Source: Oribacterium sp. (GTDB lineage: Bacteria; Bacillota_A; Clostridia; Lachnospirales; Lachnospiraceae). From it: DNA of 9,150 nt. The stretch is taken from positions 1-9,150 of the forward strand of contig JAGAXP010000005.1 in the NCBI GenBank assembly GCA_017940955.1, written 5' to 3'. The notes under the pieces were generated by a model that searched no databases, had not been told where the DNA came from, and saw only the letters and a list, made by a program, of their open reading frames with translations. Shown here in pieces: positions 5,945 to 9,150 of the stretch. Position 1 is the stretch's first letter; the number at the start of each line of letters is the position of its first letter. A program made the translations under genes and the position numbers.

Positions 5945-7537
5945 CTACACTGTCCCTTCGAACAATATCTTATCTCCAATACAAACCCTCTCAACGCCCT
6001 GTTTCTTCTTTTTATTGAAGTTAAAACTAAGCATATAGCCTGTATCCAGTCCAAATCTATCAAGATAATCTACTATCTGTTTTTCTCCATCAGCGTTATA
6101 TCGTTCACCTCTCCATATCTTGAGCTCAATGATATATCGCCTTCCCAGATAATGGATCACAACATCCATCCTCTTGTGATCTCTGGTCTGCTCTTCTATA
6201 CTATATGTTCCGGTTCCGTTTATTATCGGAGCCAGATATGTGAGAAAACGTTCCCTGCCTTCCTCTTCAAGGAATTTCTCAGTATCATCCTTATGAATGA
6301 TATTGTGTTCCTTGATAAAATGGCTCATGATCTTACTTATATCAAGCCATCCATCCTTATCTACAAAGATTGATTTATCCGAAGCCGCAAGTTGTCTTAA
6401 ATCTTCGTTAACTTTACTTTCACCAATGAAGTAATTGTACAGCCTCATTTCGAATATCCTATTGGCAACAGCAACCGTATTATGATTGTTTACTATAAAA
6501 CCATACATACGAAGCTGTTTCTGTTCCTCATCATCAGGGAGATGAGCTATGGTTTCACCCCTCAACAGAATCCTTCGAAGTTGCCCCTTAAGTTCCGGAT
6601 AGTTTGTAAGCTTCCCTATCAAGGACTCAAACAGTGTGCTCTCCTCTGATAGTATTTTCTTTACTGCCTCATCAACCCCATAATCTGTCCAGGCTTCTGC
6701 AAGTGTTTTAAACGTATCAGGAACCAGCTTTTTATCCAACAGCTCACAGATACGACTCACCAGGTATGGATATCCATTTGTGTATTTCCTTATGGATTTC
6801 GCTATCTCAGCCGCATCCATCCCTGTATGATGATCAGCCTCATATTCATCGAGCATACCCTTAATTCCGACCTCGGACAGGCTCATGTCTATATCAAAAT
6901 CTGCTGCTATATTCCAAGGACTATTTACCTTATGTTCGTCCTCGGTTCGGATCTTCGACTTAAGATGTTTTACATCTGTGACTCCCGCGAGGATAACTGA
7001 TTGAAATGCCGGTACACCATCTGTATCCCGACTAATATATCCATCTCGAAGCTGTGACAGAAAATCCAAAAACACCTGATTATTTGTAGCACTATCAACC
7101 TCATCAATAATCAACACTATTCTACGATCTGATGTTTCACACCATTCAGTTAATGCATCAAACAATTCTCCTAAACGAGTCGAAGGTTTTTCGGCATCTT
7201 TCCATACTTCAATCGTTGTTAATAAATCAACCGATATTCCATCAATTACTTTTCTTTTATTCCAAATAAGTCGGCAAAATTCCTGAACAAATTTTTCCTC
7301 TGTTGCAAATCCGGAATTACTTATCTTTTGAAAATCCAGTGAAAGAACAATATATTCATCAAGCAGGCCTTGTCTCAATGCTGTAAGTGTAGTCGTCTTC
7401 CCATATTGTCTCGCACGATTAATAGCGAAATACTTACCATCATCCACAAGCTTCTTTATTTCTTTTACTCTATCAGATAGATCAACCATATAATGTTTTG
7501 ACGGAATACATACTGCTGTCGTATTGAATTCTTTCAT
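5945..7537 (-). CDS. AAA-like ATPase with C-terminal PD-(D/E)XK nuclease domain
   Basis: The protein has 530 residues, the usual size for this family. The N-terminal ATPase (about 18-350) has a P-loop lacking the first classical Gly (NRARQYGKTTTL, K47), as is typical for these AAA-like proteins, and Walker B RIVLIIDEVDSA (D145, E146). A region follows that is probably winged-helix (about 330-385). The C-terminal domain (about 430-530) has the PD-(D/E)XK pattern: D458 in RMDVVIHY and E471/K473 in IIELKIWRGE, followed by a Gln-containing helix (EKQIVDYLDRF). The family (AAA-like/AAA-ATPase_like joined to PDDEXK_9-type domains) occurs in many copies in Lachnospiraceae and Bacteroidales. Its role is not established; a nucleic-acid targeting, defence or mobile function is suspected. 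The ATG at 7537 has GGAG 11 nt upstream. The gene appears monocistronic, with a terminator behind it and a hairpin in front. Confidence 0.92.
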   Translation of the reverse strand: MKEFNTTAVCIPSKHYMVDLSDRVKEIKKLVDDGKYFAINRARQYGKTTTLTALRQGLLDEYIVLSLDFQKISNSGFATEEKFVQEFCRLIWNKRKVIDGISVDLLTTIEVWKDAEKPSTRLGELFDALTEWCETSDRRIVLIIDEVDSATNNQVFLDFLSQLRDGYISRDTDGVPAFQSVILAGVTDVKHLKSKIRTEDEHKVNSPWNIAADFDIDMSLSEVGIKGMLDEYEADHHTGMDAAEIAKSIRKYTNGYPYLVSRICELLDKKLVPDTFKTLAEAWTDYGVDEAVKKILSEESTLFESLIGKLTNYPELKGQLRRILLRGETIAHLPDDEEQKQLRMYGFIVNNHNTVAVANRIFEMRLYNYFIGESKVNEDLRQLAASDKSIFVDKDGWLDISKIMSHFIKEHNIIHKDDTEKFLEEEGRERFLTYLAPIINGTGTYSIEEQTRDHKRMDVVIHYLGRRYIIELKIWRGERYNADGEKQIVDYLDRFGLDTGYMLSFNFNKKKKQGVERVCIGDKILFEGTV

Positions 7538-7584
7538 TGTTTATCTTTCTCCGCTCAATCTTTCCCATAATACTGCAACAAACA

Positions 7585-7619
7585 GCCGCACGGCCAGATC
7601 AGTAATCCAGTCGTGCGGC
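7585..7619 (-). terminator. GC-rich hairpin upstream of the ATPase gene, probable terminator of the leader-peptide transcript
   Basis: GCCGCACG (7585-7592) pairs perfectly with CGTGCGGC (7612-7619) around a 19-base loop region. On the minus strand it is followed by TGTTTGTT. It separates the 31-aa ORF and leader-peptide gene from the ATPase gene downstream. The long loop makes the call moderate. Confidence 0.5.
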
Positions 7620-7647
7620 CTCTTCGACCTCTATATTACCATAGTAC

Positions 7648-7743
7648 TCACAAATACTCCATAATATTCACCTGCAAGGCAAGCTCTTCGTCAAGCCCAT
7701 ACTTTAACATCTTCTTTCGGACAAGCTTCACATAAATCCTCAT
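7648..7743 (-). CDS. possible small ORF, 31 aa, basic
   Basis: ATG (7741-7743) to TGA (7648-7650) encodes MRIYVKLVRKKMLKYGLDEE plus LALQVNIMEYL: a basic front, then an amphipathic helix. AAGG lies 7 nt upstream of the ATG and an in-frame TGA directly precedes it, so this would be a complete small gene. It lies 73 bp behind the double-glycine peptide on the same strand and ahead of the hairpin at 7585, so both would share a transcript. It may equally be the tail of a decayed gene, and another frame here also reads protein-like for 19 codons. I do not recognise it. Confidence 0.35.
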   Translation of the reverse strand: MRIYVKLVRKKMLKYGLDEELALQVNIMEYL

Positions 7744-7816
7744 CTGTCAACCTTAAGGAACAAATATTTATAGAAATTTACCGCTACACGGTACGCGGCT
7801 CAACCAGCTATGTTTA

Positions 7817-8077
7817 TCAGCAGGGATTAACTCTTCTTAACCGTGTATGTCTGATATTACGCTTAACTTCATTTACGAATATAATGTTATATCTTGTATC
7901 CAAAAGGTTGTTCTCATTTGGATATACATCCCTTATCTTTCCGATTCTTGCGCCATCATCCAAATACACTACCCTTTCACCGACCTTGAAAAGCTCTACA
8001 GATGCATTTGTCTCTTCACCACCGGTTACCTTTTCCATCATCTCATCATTAAGTTCCATATTCTTATCATCTGACAT
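7817..8077 (-). CDS. double-glycine leader peptide fused to a small basic, probably SH3-like core
   Basis: The gene encodes 86 residues. An ATG at 8101 would give 94 residues but has no Shine-Dalgarno. GGAGG (8086-8090) stands 8 nt before the ATG at 8077, which is therefore the start. The first 20 residues form a typical leader for export by ABC transporters with a C39 peptidase: acidic, with hydrophobic L, M and V at -12, -7 and -4 and Gly-Gly at -2/-1 (ELNDEMMEKVTGG). The predicted mature part has 66 residues and one Cys, the last residue. It contains FKVGERVVYLDDGARIGKIRD and RYNIIFVNEV, a VGxxV...G.I pattern recalling SH3/KOW-like beta barrels, and a strongly basic tail (KRNIRHTRLRR). That is unlike a classical class II bacteriocin, which is usually Gly-rich and amphipathic. 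Processing and secretion are inferred from the leader. No transporter or immunity gene is in the window. Confidence 0.82.
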   Translation of the reverse strand: MSDDKNMELNDEMMEKVTGGEETNASVELFKVGERVVYLDDGARIGKIRDVYPNENNLLDTRYNIIFVNEVKRNIRHTRLRRVNPC

Positions 8078-8085
8078 TTCTGATT

Positions 8086-8090
8086 CCTCC
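8086..8090 (-). promoter_or_regulatory. ribosome binding site that fixes the leader-peptide start
   Basis: On the minus strand this is GGAGG, 8 nt before the ATG at 8075-8077. It lies inside the longer 94-aa reading frame, so it selects the internal ATG and gives a leader of exactly 20 residues. Confidence 0.75.
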
Positions 8091-8146
8091 ATTGTTTCCA
8101 TCAGTAATATTTCTGATTTCTAAGCTTCCGTTTATTTGATGACTTA

Positions 8147-8175
8147 ACTGTACTATGAGTTTATTGTCGATGCAA
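8147..8175 (-). promoter_or_regulatory. candidate promoter of the double-glycine peptide gene
   Basis: On the minus strand TTGCAT (8170-8175) and TACAGT (8147-8152) are separated by 17 bp. Both hexamers are degenerate (3/6 and 4/6 against consensus), as expected for an activated promoter. Transcription would start near 8140, giving a leader of about 60 nt. The direct repeats lie just upstream of the -35. Confidence 0.4.
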
Positions 8176-8182
8176 TGATTCG

Positions 8183-8215
8183 TGTCTATTCGGTCATTTC
8201 TAATGTTTATTCGGT
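8183..8215 (-). promoter_or_regulatory. tandem 12-bp direct repeats, LytTR-type operator geometry
   Basis: On the + strand TGTCTATTCGGT (8183-8194) and TGTTTATTCGGT (8204-8215) agree at 11 of 12 positions and start 21 bp apart, two helical turns. Read toward the peptide gene they are ACCGAATAAACA then ACCGAATAGACA. Paired direct repeats of about 9-12 bp with 21-22 bp periodicity upstream of a weak promoter are the known sites of LytTR response regulators (AgrA/ComE/PlnC type) at bacteriocin and quorum-sensing promoters. The identity of the regulator is inference. Confidence 0.6.
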
Positions 8216-8269
8216 AAAAACTCTGGTCTGTAAGATGGCAAGTGAATGTTTATAGTTCCAGGTTCAAAC

Positions 8270-9003
8270 TTAGCTCATCCTGTTAATCTTCTCCACTGCG
8301 AACTTCCGCCAGTCTTTATCTGAAGCCTTATCTGAAGATCGCTCTCTGTATATCAACGAGATTCCAGATGCACTCGGATTAGAAATATCTATCATTAAGA
8401 CACGACTGCCCTTTGATCCAGACTTTTGAGCTTTTCCCGGTTTTGCGGCATTGCTAATGTCAAGTCCACTGCCTCCAACCGATTCTTTTCTTCCTGACCT
8501 TAAAAGTCCCGGCTGCCAGAACGCAATAAGCACAAGCTCAAGCACCATGACTATCGTAAGAACTATGCATAGTCCTTTACGACTCTTTGGTTTTGGCTGA
8601 GGGGCTGGGGAAAAATGCACATTGGCCAGCCTCTCTATACCGTTATCATCCCATATATAGCATTTCCAGCCGCCTAACGCTTCGATGAAAACCATTTCCT
8701 CACTTTCCGGAGGGCATATTCCGGAGACTATCTCAGGGGTCACCCAGTTAAAGTCCTGAAGCCTTGCCTTTTCATAAACCTCATTCGGTGTGTCAATGTC
8801 TATCACGAAGAACTTTCCATTACATTCTCTTCCTGACCCAGTAACAAAGCCAATCTTTCTCTATCAGGTCTAGTAGAAACATCGGCTTTTCCAACATCGC
8901 CATCTACCTTAAGTTTACCAATAGTAAACGCTGCAACAGGATCAAGCTTGGCAATTAACGGAACACCATAATCCTCTGAAATTTTCGAAAAAGTCCCCGG
9001 CAC
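8270..9003 (-). pseudogene. frameshifted single-pass membrane protein of unknown family
   Basis: Two overlapping frames belong together. The upstream frame (9003 to about 8860; KISEDYGVPLIAKLDPVAA, FTIGKLKVDGDVGKADVSTR) runs out of sense after PDRE. The downstream frame is protein-like from about 8858 (KIGFVTGSGRECNGKFFVID, then IDTPNEVYEKARLQDFNWV) to the TAA at 8270. Adding one A to the AAA at 8856-8858 restores REKIGF and gives about 243 residues. The product would have a soluble N-terminal part, a Pro/Lys-rich linker (APQPKPKSRK), one membrane segment (about GLCIVLTIVMVLELVLIAFW) and a Ser/Gly/Lys-rich tail. The GTG at 9003 has no ribosome binding site at a usable distance, so the true N-terminus is missing or also broken. 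The family is not recognised. Its 3' end lies about 55 bp before the direct repeats of the leader-peptide gene. Confidence 0.65.
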
Positions 9004-9080
9004 CTGAAATGGTTACTGTTCACACCCCTACTATTTCATATTGTTAAAAACGCTGAATTTAAAAATTTAATTTTCAAAGG

Positions 9081-9118
9081 ATCCGAGACGCTGTTGTGGA
9101 CAGCCTCTCGGATTTTTT
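9081..9118 (+). terminator. strong intrinsic terminator facing right
   Basis: ATCCGAGA pairs with TCTCGGAT, and inside it GCTGT pairs with ACAGC around a 5-base loop with one C-C mismatch. TTTTTT follows on the + strand. On the minus strand the run after the hairpin is CCTTTGAAAATT, which is much poorer. The only + strand genes in the window end at 3513, so the element has no obvious client. It may be a bidirectional terminator of a minus-strand gene beyond the window edge. Confidence 0.75.
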
Positions 9119-9150
9119 AAATTAACTCCTATATCATCTGTGTAATCCAC

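Noticed and set aside
8078..8101. Upstream ATG giving a 94-aa form of the leader peptide
   Set aside because: No Shine-Dalgarno precedes it, whereas GGAGG sits 8 nt before the internal ATG at 8077, which also gives a normal leader length.
8107..8119. Third copy of ATATTTCTGATTT, shared with the remnants at 3563 and 5666
   Set aside because: Similarity does not extend beyond 13 AT-rich bases, and the surroundings are the leader of another gene, so it is probably chance.
7847..8123. Two + strand ORFs opposite the leader-peptide gene
   Set aside because: They are complements of a strongly supported minus-strand gene, with no ribosome binding sites or recognisable protein features.
8803..9003. 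Separate 66-aa gene overlapping the 178-aa ORF by GTGA, as in translational coupling
   Set aside because: The downstream frame stays protein-like well upstream of its GTG (to about 8858) while the 66-aa frame loses sense at the same point. A one-base frameshift explains this better than two coupled genes.
1..9150. CRISPR arrays, tRNA or rRNA genes, insertion sequences
   Set aside because: No regularly spaced repeats, no tRNA-like cloverleaf sequence, and no transposase or terminal inverted repeats were seen on reading through both strands.

Overview
The window looks like chromosomal DNA of an anaerobic Gram-positive of the Clostridia, most likely a Lachnospiraceae member. That placement is inference from family content: an RCK potassium-channel subunit beside a short KdpD-like kinase and KdpE, an AAA-like/PD-(D/E)XK protein of a type common in that family, and a double-glycine leader peptide.

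Left third (1-3513, + strand): a potassium-homeostasis block. It holds the 3' end of a KtrA/TrkA-type RCK subunit, then a DUF4118 sensor histidine kinase that lacks the usual N-terminal KdpD domain, then an OmpR-type response regulator starting at a TTG. The kinase and regulator should form a two-component system next to the transporter regulator.

Middle (3514-5830, - strand): small, poorly conserved genes alternating with gene debris. There is an 81-aa hypothetical protein, a 149-aa protein resembling the SF0329 family (WSKL start, DRRIGKRRL near the end), and a 283-aa unknown. Between and around them lie C-terminal remnants at 3563-3660, 3984-4100 and 5586-5792. The first and third are recognisably two decayed copies of the same gene. 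The pattern resembles a polymorphic-toxin immunity graveyard, but no toxin is visible.

Right (5846-8230, - strand): a 530-aa AAA-like ATPase with a C-terminal PD-(D/E)XK nuclease domain and a good terminator. Upstream of it are a possible 31-aa ORF and an 86-aa protein with a classic double-glycine (C39-peptidase type) leader fused to a 66-residue, probably beta-barrel (SH3-like) basic core. In front of that gene are two near-identical 12-bp direct repeats 21 bp apart, the geometry of LytTR-regulator operators at bacteriocin promoters, followed by a possible -35/-10 pair. This is the most interesting part of the window. No transporter, regulator or immunity gene for it lies within these 9 kb.

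Right end (8270-9150): a membrane-anchored protein of unknown family split by an apparent one-base deletion near 8857 and without a credible start, then a strong intrinsic terminator (9081-9118) that faces the + strand although no + strand gene precedes it.
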